A stretch of 43,403 nt of DNA, from the NCBI GenBank assembly GCA_041687095.1, contig JAWLCQ010000023.1:1-43403 (forward strand). Direction: 5' to 3'. Below, one piece after another: positions 9,801 through 21,800 of this stretch. The position numbers were made by a program, and so were the translations under genes. A model generated the notes under the pieces. That model was not told where the DNA came from. It ran no database searches and saw only the letters and a list, made by a program, of their open reading frames with translations. Positions within the stretch are counted from its first letter, which is position 1; every line of letters starts with the position of its first letter. The DNA is from JAWLCQ01 sp041687095. Lineage in GTDB: Bacteria > Planctomycetota > Phycisphaerae > SM23-33.

Positions 9801-12800
9801 CACGTCTGCTGCGTGCGGGTGAGGACCAGGTCGTTGCCCGTCCCCCCGTTGTACGCGATCGAGAACGGATTGTTGGTGTACGTCGCGTTGGCCACCGCGG
9901 GCTCGTTGGCGATGGGGTTGGCGCCCTGGTTGTCGATAAGCGTGTACGTGTTGCCCACCGTGTGGGATCCGTTCACGGACGCGTCGATGGGCGTGGTGGC
10001 CGAGCCCAGGTCCACGTTGCCCGTGACCCGGATCTGGTCGTACTGCGTCCCGGCCGTCGGGCCATGGATCGTCGCCAGGATCGTGCCCGTGACGCCCAGG
10101 GCGAAGTTCCCCGCGATGTTCAGCGTGCCCGCCGAGCCGTAGTTGACCGCCAGTTGGTCATTGAACTGCACCGTCGTACCCGTCAGCGTGATCCCGTTGG
10201 CCGTCGCGACCACACCGTTGTACGTCTGCCCCGCCGTCGTCGCGAGGGAGCCGTTGATCATGATCGTCCCACCGGTTCCGGTAGCGGAGGTGGTGGTGAC
10301 GGTGAGGGCGTTGACGTTCGCCCCACCGACCGCGTAGAGGGTCCCGAGGGTGACGTCACCCGCGGTCTGCCCGTCGGTGGTCGAGGTGTCGATGATGAGG
10401 TCGCTGCCCGCACCCGACGCGCTGACGGCCGCGCCCGACAAGTCCACCGCCCCCGCGGCCGTGCCCGGGGTCTGAAGGGTGTCGAGGGTGACGCTCGCCC
10501 CGAGGACGACGTCCCCGGCGAGGGTGATGTTGCCGCCCTCGGTGCGGAGGTTGCCGGTGAGGCCGATGGTCTCGGCCGTCGCGGACAGGGACGCCAGGTC
10601 CACCGTCCCTAGGGTGATGGTGTCCGTCCCCGCGCCCGTGCGGGCGAGGAGGACCATCCCGTCCGTCCCCGCCACCTGCGGACCGACGCTCACGCCGGTG
10701 AAGTCGATGTTCCCCGCCCCGCCGTCGGCGTCGAGGGTGATGACCCCGCCGGCGTTGACGAGCACGTTGGTCGTCCCGGTGAAGTCCATCGCATTGGCGT
10801 AGACGTCGCCCTGGAGCGTCACCTGCCCGCCGCCCGCGGTCGTCAGGGCGGTCAGCGGCGTGCCGTTCGTCCCCACCGCCCCCAGGCCGATGTTGTGGCC
10901 TGCACCGGTCAGGGCGAGGGTCTGGGCCCCGGTGATCCCACCAGTGACATTCAGGAAGGTGGTGGAATTGAACGTAACCGTCGCCGCACCGAGGGTGATG
11001 GGCATGGCGACCGTCTTGAGCGAACCGGACGTGTTGCTGATCCCGCCCGTGAGCGTGATCGCGTTGCCGCCCAGCACGAACAGCCCGCCCGCACCCGGGA
11101 AGGTGATCGACGCGAGGGACAGGCCCGTCAGGTCGTTCGTCGGGGCCAGGCGGGTGTTGCCCACGAAGCTCAGGATGTCCCCGCTGCCGGGGAGGCCCGC
11201 GTCGCTCGTCCAGTTGGCGCTGGTGGACCAGTTGTCGTCTGCCCCCCCGCCGTCCCACGTCCAGGTCTGCTGCGTGCGGGTGAGGACCGTGTCCGCCCCG
11301 CCCCCGCCGGCGTAGTCGATGCCGAAGGGATTGCTCGTGAGCGTCACCGTCGCCGCCGCCGGGGCGTTCTGCACCGCGGTGGGACCGGAGATGATCGTGT
11401 ACGTGCCGCCCACGGCCTGCGAGCCGCTGACCGTCCCGGCGAAGGGCGTCGTGGCGCTGTTGAAGTCCACGTCCCCGCCGGTGACCACGACCTGGTCGTG
11501 CTCGGTCCCCGGTGCCGTGCCGTTGATCGTCACCAGCATCGTGCCCGCCGCGCCCAGGGCGAAGTTGCCCACGACGGTCAGCGTCCCGGCCGACGCCCCG
11601 TTCACCGCCAGCGTGTCGTTGAACTGCACGGTCGAGCCCGTCAGGGCGATCCCGTTGGCCGTCGTCACCGGGCCGGTGTAGGTCTGCGTCGTGGTCGTGA
11701 TGATCGACCCGCCCAGGGCGATCGCCCCGTCCGTGCCGCTGCCGCTGGCGGCGTTGACCGCCAGCAGGTTCGCGTGGGCCCCGCCGTCGGCGTTGAACGC
11801 GCCCAGCGTGACCGCCCCGCCCGCCCCGCCGTCGGGGGTGGAGGTGTTGATCGTCACGTCCACCGCCCCGGCGCCCGCGGAGACAACCGCGCCCGAGAGG
11901 TCCACCGCTCCGGCGGCCCGGCCGTCGGCGGTCTGATGCGTGTCGATGGTCGTGCTGCTGTTGAGCACCACCGCTCCGTTGAGCGTGACGCTCCCGCCGT
12001 CGGTGTAGTAGCTGCTGTTGAGGACGACGGTCTCGGCCGACGCGGCGATGGAGGCCATGGGGCTCCCGCCGGTGCCGACGTTGGCGAGGAGGATGGTGTC
12101 GGTGCCGGCGCCCGTGCGGGCCAGCAGGGCCAGCCCGTCGGTGGCGGCGTTGGGGAGGATGTCCACGCCCGTGAAGTCGATGTTCCCGGCCCCGGCGTCG
12201 GCGTCGAGGGTGAGGACCGCACCGGCGTTGACGAGGACGCCCGTCGCGCCCGTGTAGTTCTGGGCGTTGGCGAAGACGTTCCCCGTCAGGACGGCCTGCG
12301 AGGCGGCCTCGATGACCAGGCCCGCCAGCTCCGTCCCCGATGCCCCGACGGTGTTCAGCGTGATCGTGCTGGCACCGTCGGTGGCAAGGGTGAGGGTGGT
12401 CGTCCCGGCCGCCGCGGCGGTGAGGGGGACGCCCGTGAAGTCGATCGCCCCGGCGGCGCCGTCGGCGTCGAGGCGGATCGCCGCCCCGCTCACCTGCACG
12501 CCGGTGGCGTTGGTGTAGTTCTGCGTGTTGGCGTAGACGTTCCCGGTGAGGCCCAGTTGGCCCAGCGAGGCGTTCGTCAGCAGGCTCGTCAACGGGGTCC
12601 CGTCGGTCCCGACGGCGGCGAGGGTCACGCCCGAGGCCCCGGCGAGGGTGAGGGTGTGCGCCCCGCTGATCGCCCCCCCGAAGACCAGCGCGCCGGCGGC
12701 GGCGTCGAAGGTCTGGGAGGCGTTGAGGGCGATGGCGAGGTTGATCGTCTGCGTGCTCGCGGAGTTGTTCGTCACCCCCCCGCCCAGCGTGATCGCGTTG

Positions 12801-15800
12801 CCGCTCAGCACGAACGCGCCCGCCCCGGCGGAGAACTGCAGCCCCGCCAGGCTCAGCCCGGCCAGGTCGTTCACGCTCGTCAGGCGGGTCGTCCCGGCGA
12901 AGACCATGGTGTCCCCAAGGGCCGGGATGCGGGCGAGGTCCCAGTTGCCCGCGTCGTTCCAGTTGTCCGTCGTGCCCCCGCCGATCCAGGTGATGAGGGC
13001 TCCGGCGCGGACGATGACGACGTCGTTGCCCGCCCCGGCGGGGCCGGCGTAGTCGATGTCGAACTTCTGCCCGGAGATCGTGACCTCGATAGCGGCGGGG
13101 ACGTTGGTGATGGCGTCGCCGCCGTCGTTATCGATGATCGTCAGGGCGTCGTCGTTGTTGTAGGACGCCCCGGCCGTGCCGCGAAGCGGCGTGGTCGCGC
13201 TGCTCAGGTCCACCCCGCCGGTGACGACGATCTGATCATGCTCGGTCCCGGGGGTCAGCCCGTTGAGCGTGAGGTCCACCGTCCCGCCCACCCCGAGGAC
13301 GAAGTCGCCCACGATCGTCAGCGTGCCCGGGCTGGTCCCGTTGACCGCCAGGTCGTCGTTGAACGTGATCGTCGTGCCCGTGAGGGTCACGTTGCTACCG
13401 GTCTGCACCGCTCCCCCGTACGTCTGGGCCCCCGTCCCGCCAACGGCGTCGCTGGTGGTGACGGAGCTGTTGAGGAGTGCGGTCCCGCTCACGGCCAGCG
13501 ACTCCAGCGGGCGGATCCCGCCCACCGCACCACCGAAGCTCGCGTTGCCGGTGATCGTCAGGCTCTGCATACCGGCGGTCGTGGCCTCCAACGTGCTGCC
13601 GAACGTCACGAGCGTGCCCGTCAGCGTCACGTCCCCGACGAGATTGACCATTTCGCTGTACGTCTGCGTCCCGGTCGTCGTGATCGAGGCCAGCGAGATC
13701 CACCCGCCGTTGTTGGCGGTGAGGTTGCGGATGTTCTGGAGGACCGCCCCGCTCACGCCGTGCGTGCCCGAGAACGCCAGGGTCAGGTCGTACACGCCGC
13801 CACCGTCCACGGTCATCCCGAACACCGGGGTCACGCCCGTGAGCGTCGTGTGGGCGCCCAGCGTGACGGTGTCACCGTACGTCTGGTTGCCCGTCCCGCC
13901 CCCGGCCGTGCCGGTGGTGACGCCCGCCGTGTTGATCGCCGTCGTCCCCGTCACCGCCAGGGCGCCCAGGGGCGTCGTCCCGCCGAGGATTCCGGCGAGC
14001 ACCGCATTGCCGGTGATCGTCAGCGTCTCGGTCCCGGAGGCGGTGGCGTTGGTCGCCCCGTTGAGCGTGACCGTCGTGCCCTGCAGGTCCGTGTTGGCCA
14101 GCAGCGTCACGGCGTCGTTGTAGGTCTGGGGCCCGGTGGTGACGATCGTGCCCGTGACCGTCGTCGTCCCCCCGCCGCCCGTCGTCAGGCTGCCGAGGTT
14201 CGAGAAAATCGCCGCGCTGACGGCCGTCGTGCCCGAGAAGTTCAGCGTCAGGTCATGCGTCGCCGCGTCCAGCCCGGCGGTGAAGGTCGGCGTCCCGCCC
14301 GTCAGGACGGTCGAGTTCCCCAGCGTCACCGCCCCGGTGTACGTCTGGTTGCCCGTCCCGCCCCCGGCGGTGCTGGTGGTGATGGCCGTCGTGTTCAGCG
14401 CGGTCGTCCCCGACACCGTCAGGAACTCCAGCGGGTTCGTCCCGCCGACCACGCCCGCGAAGCTCGCGGCGCCCGCGATCGCCAGGCCCTCGGTGCCCGG
14501 CAGCGAGGAGTTCACCGTCGAACCGAACGCCATCGTCGCGCCCGTCAGCGTGACATCATTGCCCAGCGCCACCGCTCCGGCGTACGTCTGGTTGCCCGTC
14601 CCGCCCCCGGCGGTGCTGGTGGTGACGGCCGTCGTGTTCAGTTCGGTCGTCCCGCTGACCGACAGGGCCTTCAGCGCGTTCGTCCCGCCGACCACGCCGC
14701 CGAAGTTGGCGTTGCCGGTGATCGTCAGGCTCTCCGTCCCGTCACCGGTCCCGTTGACCGTGGAGGTGAAGGCGACCGGATCGCCCGCAAGCGTGGTGTC
14801 GCCGGCCAGGACGACGGCATCGGTGTAGACTTGGTAGCCCGTGGTCGTCAGGGCGCCGGTGACCGTCGTCGTCCCACCGCCGTTCACCATAAGATGGCGA
14901 ATGCCCGTGAAGTCGTCTCCGTCGAGGGTGGTCGGCCCGGAGAAGCTCAGCGCCAGATCGAACCCGCCGCCGGCGACGCCGGTGGTGAAGGTCGGGTCTG
15001 TGCCCGTCAGCGTCGTGTGCCCGCCCAGCGTCACCAGGCCCGTATAGCTCTGCGTCCCGCTGGTCGTGATCGCGCTGCCGGTGATGCCCGTGGTCCCGCT
15101 CACGCTCAGCGTGCTCAGGCCCGTCACCGTGTCCGCCGCCTCGTTGCCGAACACCGCGTCGCCCGTGATCGCCAGGGAGTTCGTCCCGCCCGCGACGGTG
15201 TTGTTGAACGTGACCGTCGTGCCCTGCAGCGCCGTGTTGCCCAGCAGGGTAACCGCGTCGTTGTAGCTCTGCGCCGCGGTCGTGACGACCGTTCCCGTCA
15301 GCGTCGTCGACCCGCCGTTGCCCGTGGTGAGGCTCGCGAGGTTCGCGAAGGCGGCCCCGTCGATGTCCGTGATGCCCGTGAAGTTCAGCGTCAGCCCGTA
15401 CGTCGCCCCGTCCACGCCCGCCAGGAACACCGGGGTCCCACCCGTCAGCACGGTCGTCGCCCCCAGCGTCACGAGGCCCGCGAACGCCTGGTTGCCCGTC
15501 CCGCCGCCGGCGGTGCTGGTGGTGATGGCCGACGTGTTGATCGCCGTCGCGCCCGAGACGCTCAGCGCCTCCAGCGGGTTGGTCCCACCGACCACGCCCG
15601 CGAAGCTCGCGGCGCCCGTGATCGTCAGGCTCTCGGTGCCGTCGCCCGTCCCGTTCACCGTCGAACCGAACGCCACCGTCCCGGCCGTCAGGGCCGCGTC
15701 GCTGCTCAGCGTCACCGCGCCCGTATACGTCTGATTGCCGCTGCCGCCGCCAGCGCTGCTGGTGGTGATGGCCGTCGTGTGGATCGCCGTCGTCCCGCTG

Positions 15801-18800
15801 ACGGCCAAGGCCTCCAGCGGGTGGGTCGCCCCGACGATCCCCGCGAAGCTCGCGTTGCCGGTGATCGTCAGGCTCTCGGTCCCGTCGCCCGTGCCGTTCA
15901 CCGTCGAGCCGAACGCCACCGTCGTGCCCGTCAGGGCCGCGTCGCTGCTCAGCGTGACCGCCCCGGTGAAGGTCTGGTTGCCGCTGCCGCCCCCGGCAGT
16001 GCTGGTGGTGATGGCCGTCGTGTTGATCGCCGTGGCGCCGCTGACGGACAGGGCCTCCAGGGCCACGCCGCCGACCACGCCGCCGAAGGTGGCCGGGCCG
16101 GTGATGGTCAGGCTCTGGTTGCCCGCCACGGTCCCGTCCACCGTCGAACCGAAGACGATGCCCGTCCCGATGAGAACGACGTCGCCGGTGAGGGTGACCG
16201 CCCCGGTGTAGGTCTGCAGCCCCGTCCCGTTGCTGTTGTCGGTGATGACGGGCGTCGCCCCCAGAGAGGTCGTCCCGCTGACGGTCACCGCCTCCAGCGC
16301 CGCCCCCGCCCCGATGGGGCCCTGGAAGACGGCATTACCGGTGACGGTGAGGCTCTCGGCGGCGGAGGTGGAGTTGACGGCCGACGCGAAGGTGACCGTC
16401 GTGCCCACCACCGTCGTGTCCCCGGTGAGGGTGACGGCGTCGTTGTAGGTCTGGGTTCCGGTGGTCGTGATGGTCCCGGTGAGCTGCGTCGCTCCGCCGT
16501 TGCCCGTGGCGAGGTTCAGCAGGCCGGTGAAGGCCGCCCCGTCGATCACGGTCGTGCCCGAGAAGTCCAGCGTCAGGCTGTTGCCCGCACCGACCACGCC
16601 CGCCCCGAACGTCGGGGTCGTGCCCGTCAGGGTCGTGCTGCCGCCCAGCGTCACCGCGCCGGTGTACGCCTGCGTCCCGCTGGTGGTGATCGCGCTGCCG
16701 GTGATGCCCGTGGTCCCGCTCACGCTCAGGGTGCTCACGCCCGTGACGGTGTCACCGGCGCTGTTCCCGAAGACCGCGTTGCCCGCGATCGCCAGCGCGT
16801 GCGTCCCGCCGGTTACGGTGTCGTTGAACGTCACCGTCGTGCCCGTCAGCGTGGTGTCCCCGGTGAGGGTGACGGCGTCGTTGTAGATCTGCGTCCCGGT
16901 GGTGCCGAAGGCGCCCGAGATCTCGGTCGCCCCGCCGTTGCCCGTCACGAGGTTCTGGATCCCGGTGAAGCCCGCGGCCGAGATGACCGTGGTCCCCGAG
17001 AAGTTCAGCGTCAGGTCGAACCCGCCGCCGATGACGCCCGCGGTGAATGTCGGGGTCGTGCCCGTCAGCGTCACGCCCGTCCCCAGCGTCACCGCACCGG
17101 TGTAGGACTGCGCCCCGGTGGTGGTGATGGCGCCGGTGTTGATCGTCGTCGCCCCCAGCACCGCCAGCGTCGAGACGTTGGTGATGTTGTCGCCCAGGCC
17201 GTCCCCCACGACCAGGTCGCCGTGGATGGTGAGCGCCTGGCCCGCCCCGTTCACCCCGCCGTTGACGCTCACGGTGGACCCGTCCAGCGTCGTGCTCGCC
17301 CCCAGCGTCACCAGCCCGCCGTACGTCTGGCCCTCGACGGTGGTGACGGTGTTGGTCGGCCCCGCGTTGCCGCCCGCGAAGGACGCGCTGCCGGTGACGG
17401 CGAGGGACTGCAGGGCGACGGCCGATCCGATGAAGTCGCCCGCCCCGTCCCCGAACGACGCGCTGCCGGTGATCGACAGGCTCTCCTGCCCGGCCGTGGT
17501 CCCGTCGATGGTGCCCTTGAACGCGGCCGCTCCCGTCAGCGTCACGTCCGCCGCCAGGAGCACGGGGACGTTATATGTCTGCGTGCCGGCCGACACGTTC
17601 CCGCCCAGGCGCGTCGTGCCGGACCCCGCGTTGACGGTCAGGCTCCCCAGCGGGGTCGTCTGCCCGACGGAGGCGAGGGTGACCCCGCCGGCCCCGGCGA
17701 GGGTGAGGGCCTGGTTGCCGTTGATCGCCCCCCCGAACACCAGCCGCCCGCCGGCGGCGTTGAACACCTGCGGGCCCGTGAGGGTGATCGGGAAGTTGAT
17801 GGTGATCGTCTCGGCGGAATTGTTCGTGATCCCCCCGATGAGGCTGATGCCCGTCCCGCCCAGGGTGAACGCACCGGCCGTCGCGGCGAAGACGATCGAC
17901 CCGAACTCCAGCGCCAGGTCGTTCGTGTTCGCCAACTGCGTCGAGTTGTCGAAGATCAGCGTCGCCCCGGTCACCGGGACCCCGCCGTTCCAGTTCGCCC
18001 CGGTGCTCCACAGGTCGTCCCCGCCCCCGCCGGTCCAGGTGTACGTCGAGATCCGCTCCAGCTCGAGGTGGTTGCTGGCGGTGACCGCGTAGTTGATCGC
18101 GAAGCTCTGCGAATCGAACCCGCCCGACCCGGTGAGCGTCACCGATCCGCCGTTGGCGAACTGGCCCACGATCGGATTGCCGGCCGTGTTCTTGATGATC
18201 CGGATGTCCGCCCCGGACGCATAGACCGTTCCCACGGTCCCCGCCAGCGTCGCCCCGCCCAGGTCGATCGTGCCCCCGAGGACCTCGATCTGGTCATAGC
18301 TGGTCCCCGCCCCCGTGCCGTCAAGGTTCACGGTCAGGACGGCCCCGGCCCCGAAGGTCAGGTTGCCGTTCACCGTCAACAGGCCCGCCCCGACACTCCC
18401 GACATCCCCGGGGGCCAGGCCGGCGTTGAACGTCGCGTTCCCGAACAGGCTCGTGGGGTTGACAGTGAGGACATCCCCCCCGTAGGTCTGCGTGTTGGCG
18501 TAGACAGTCGCGGTGAGGTTCGTCGTCCCGGACCCGGCGTTCACCGTGAGCGACGCCAGGCGGGCCCCAGGCCCCCCGACTGCATTCAGGGTGATGGTAT
18601 CGCCCACCTGCGTATCCAGGATCAGCCCGTCCACCCCGTCGGTCGCCACGGTGATGGGCGTGTTGACGAGGTTGATGTTCCCGACCCCGCCGTCGGCGTC
18701 GAGGGTGATGACGCCCCCGGCGCTGATATGCACGCCGTTGGCGGCCGCGCCGCTGAGGTTGATCGCGTTGGCGTGGATGCTGTTGGTCAGGATGACCTGG

Positions 18801-21800
18801 CCGCTGGCGCTATCGGTGTCCGCGTAGTTCACCAGCCCCGCCAGGGGCGTCGCGTCCGTCCCGACCTGGTCGAGCGTAAGCGTGCTCGCCCCGTCGGTGT
18901 CGAGCGTCAGGGTGGTGGTGCTGGGGAGGGCGGCGGTGATGGGGGTCCCGGTGAAGTTGATGGCGCCGGCGGCGGCGTCGGCGTCGAGGAGGATGGCCGC
19001 CCCGCTCACCTGCACCCCGCGGGCGCCCGAGCCGGAGAAGTCCATGGCGTTGGCGAAGACGTTTCCGGTGAGGCGAGTCTGGCCGGACCCGGCCCCGATG
19101 GTGAGGGCGGCGAACTCCGCCGCCCCCGTCCCGACGGTCCCCAGCGTGATGGCGCTGGCGGAGTCGGTGACGAAGGTCAGCGTCTGCCCCGCCCCGGTGC
19201 GGGCCAGCGTGGTGCCCGAGAGGTTGATCGCCCCGGCGGCGTGATCGGCGTCGAACCGCCGGTTGCCGCTGACGGTCAGGCCCGTGGCCCCGAGGTTGGC
19301 GAGGGTGATGGCCCCGGCGTAGACGTCGCCCGAGAGGGAGACGCGCCCGGTTTCGACGGTGAAGGCGGCGAACTCCGCCCCGCTGGACCCCAGCCCCCCG
19401 AGGGTGATGGTGTCGGCGGATTGGGCGGCCAGGGTGAGGGTGTCCGAACCGGCCGTGCGGGCGATGGCGGCGGACCCGAGGTTCAGCGCCCCGGCGCCTC
19501 CGTCGGCGTCGAGGCGGACGGCGCCGTTGACGGTGATGGCGGTGGCGGTGGAGACGTTGAGCGTATTGGCGTAGATGCTCCCGCCCAAAACGAGCGGGCC
19601 GGTGGACCCGGCGTCGAGGACCAGGGACACCAGGGGAGCCGCGTCCGTGCCGATCGCGCCCAGGGAGATCGTGTCGGTCCCCTGCGCAGCGAGGGTCAGC
19701 GTATCGCTCCCGGTGCTCCGCGTGAGGGGCGCCCCGGACAGGTTGATGTCGCCGGCGCCGGCGTCGGCGTCGAAGCGGAGGCTCCCGGCGAACTGGATGC
19801 CGTTCGCGCCCGGCCCGCGGAGGTCGATGGCGTTGGCGTAGAGGTTTCCGGCCAGGACGGCCCGGCCGGTGGTGTTCGTGCTGTCGATGACGAGGGAGGC
19901 GAGTTCCGATCCGGCGGCCCCGACGGCGTTGAGGTAGATCGCACTGGCGGAATCGACGTCGAGGGTGATCGACGCGCCCGCCCCGCGGAGGGGCGTACCC
20001 TGCAGGTTGATGTCCCCGGCGGCGTGGTCGGCGTCGAAGCGGAGGGCGCCGCTGAGGACGACCCCGTTGGCCCCGGGGCCGCGGAGGTCGATGGCGCCGG
20101 CGTAGAGGTCCCCGGCGATCGTCGCCGTGCCCGTCGCCCCGCTGCCGTTGTCGATGGTGAAGCTCGCCAGTTCCGCCCCGGCCGCCCCGACCCCGGCGAG
20201 CGTGAGCGTCCCGCCCGTGCCGTAGTCGACCGTCAGCGTGTCACTGGCGTTGGTCCGCGTGATGTTCTTCGTGCCGAAGGTGATCGACCCGTTGCCGGAG
20301 TCCGTGTCCAGCCGAATCGCTCCGTTGATCCGCACCTCGCTGGCGGCGCTGTAGTCCTGCAGGGTGTTGGTGTAGATGTTCGCGGACAGCGTCGTCAGGC
20401 CGGAAGCGGCGCCGATCACCAGCGAGCCCAGCTCATCCCCGGACGCCCCAACGCCCGCCAGGGTCACCCCGCCCGGGCCCGTGACCGTCACGACGTTGGA
20501 GGACCCCCCGCCCGCCATGGGCAGGATCGTCCCGTTCACCGTCACGCTGCCCGCCGTCGCCGTCAGGCCCAGCGTGTCCACGACGCTCGTGCCCGCCTGC
20601 AGCGTGAGGGTCCCTCCGTTGGGCTGGAAGCTCAGGTTCCCGTGGGTGCTCGTCACCGTGCGATTGCCGGCGAAGGTCACCGTGTCGGCGTTCCAGGTGA
20701 GGTCGCCCTTCTGCGAGACGTTTCCGTTGGCATTGATGTTGCGGGCGTTGACGGTGAGCGTGGGGGTGGCGTCGCCATCCGTGTGGGTGTACCCGCCCGT
20801 GAACGTTACCGTGCCGCCGGCCCCGTCGGCGTTGATCACGATCCCGCCGTCAATCTTCTCCAACGCCGCCCCCGCTCCGCTGGTGACGCTGTGGATGGTG
20901 ATCGTCCCCGTCTGGTTCAGCGCGTCGGATCCGATCGTGAGCACGCCGCCCGCGGGGACGGTGATCCTGTTCATCTCCGCGTCGTCCAGGGCGAGGGTCC
21001 CGGCGACGGCGTGGCCGATGGTCATGCTCCGGCCGACCGTGCTGGGGTAGAGGTTCACGTTCTCCCCCGTCACCGTGCCCCCGAGGCTCACATCGGGCGC
21101 CGTGAGCGTCACCGACCGCCCCGCTCCACCGGCGGTGATGGTTCCCCCGAACATGTTGATCGTATCCGCCCCGGCCGTCCCGTCGCTGTCGGCGCGGAGG
21201 AAGATGGACCCGTCGGTGGTGGCGATGACCCCGAAGAGCAGGATGGTGTTCGCGGAGACGAAGCTGATGTCCCCCGCCGGGGCCGTCACCGGGCCCGCGA
21301 TGGTGAGCGAGTTCGCCGCCCCGGTGACTGTGTAGCTCACGCCCGAACCCGTCACCCCGATCCCGGACGCCTGCGTGAGAGGCCCGACGCTATTGAACGT
21401 GACCGACCCGCTTCCGGCGTCGAGGGTCGCCCCGATGGTGCTGGTGGTGGCGCCAGCGGTGGTCGTGACGCTGACCAGCCCGCCGGCGGTGGTGATCGTC
21501 CCACCGGTGCTGTCGAAGTACGACCCGCTGGCCGTGAAGCTCCCGCCGTTGGTGGTGATGGCGGCGTTGATGTCCACGAACCCCCCGGTGGTTCGCCCGG
21601 CGGCGAGGACCAGGTCCAGCGCCCCGGCGGTCGAGGTGATCGTGTTGTTGACGATGATGTCGTGGTCGGCGTTGAGGGTCAGGACGGACCCGTCCGCGCT
21701 GCCGCCGTCGGCGGATTTGAGGATGGGGCTGGTGACGGTGATCGTCCCCGCGCCCGCCCCGGCGGATGCGGTGTCGATGATGACGTTGGACCCGGCGTCG

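Noticed and set aside
4142..10612. A 2156-codon open frame antisense to tpsA
   Set aside because: Same cause; its apparent repeats only mirror the tpsA repeats.
18480..20360. Regularly spaced repeats considered as a CRISPR array
   Set aside because: They are degenerate, about 270 bases apart and in frame within tpsA, so they are protein repeats.
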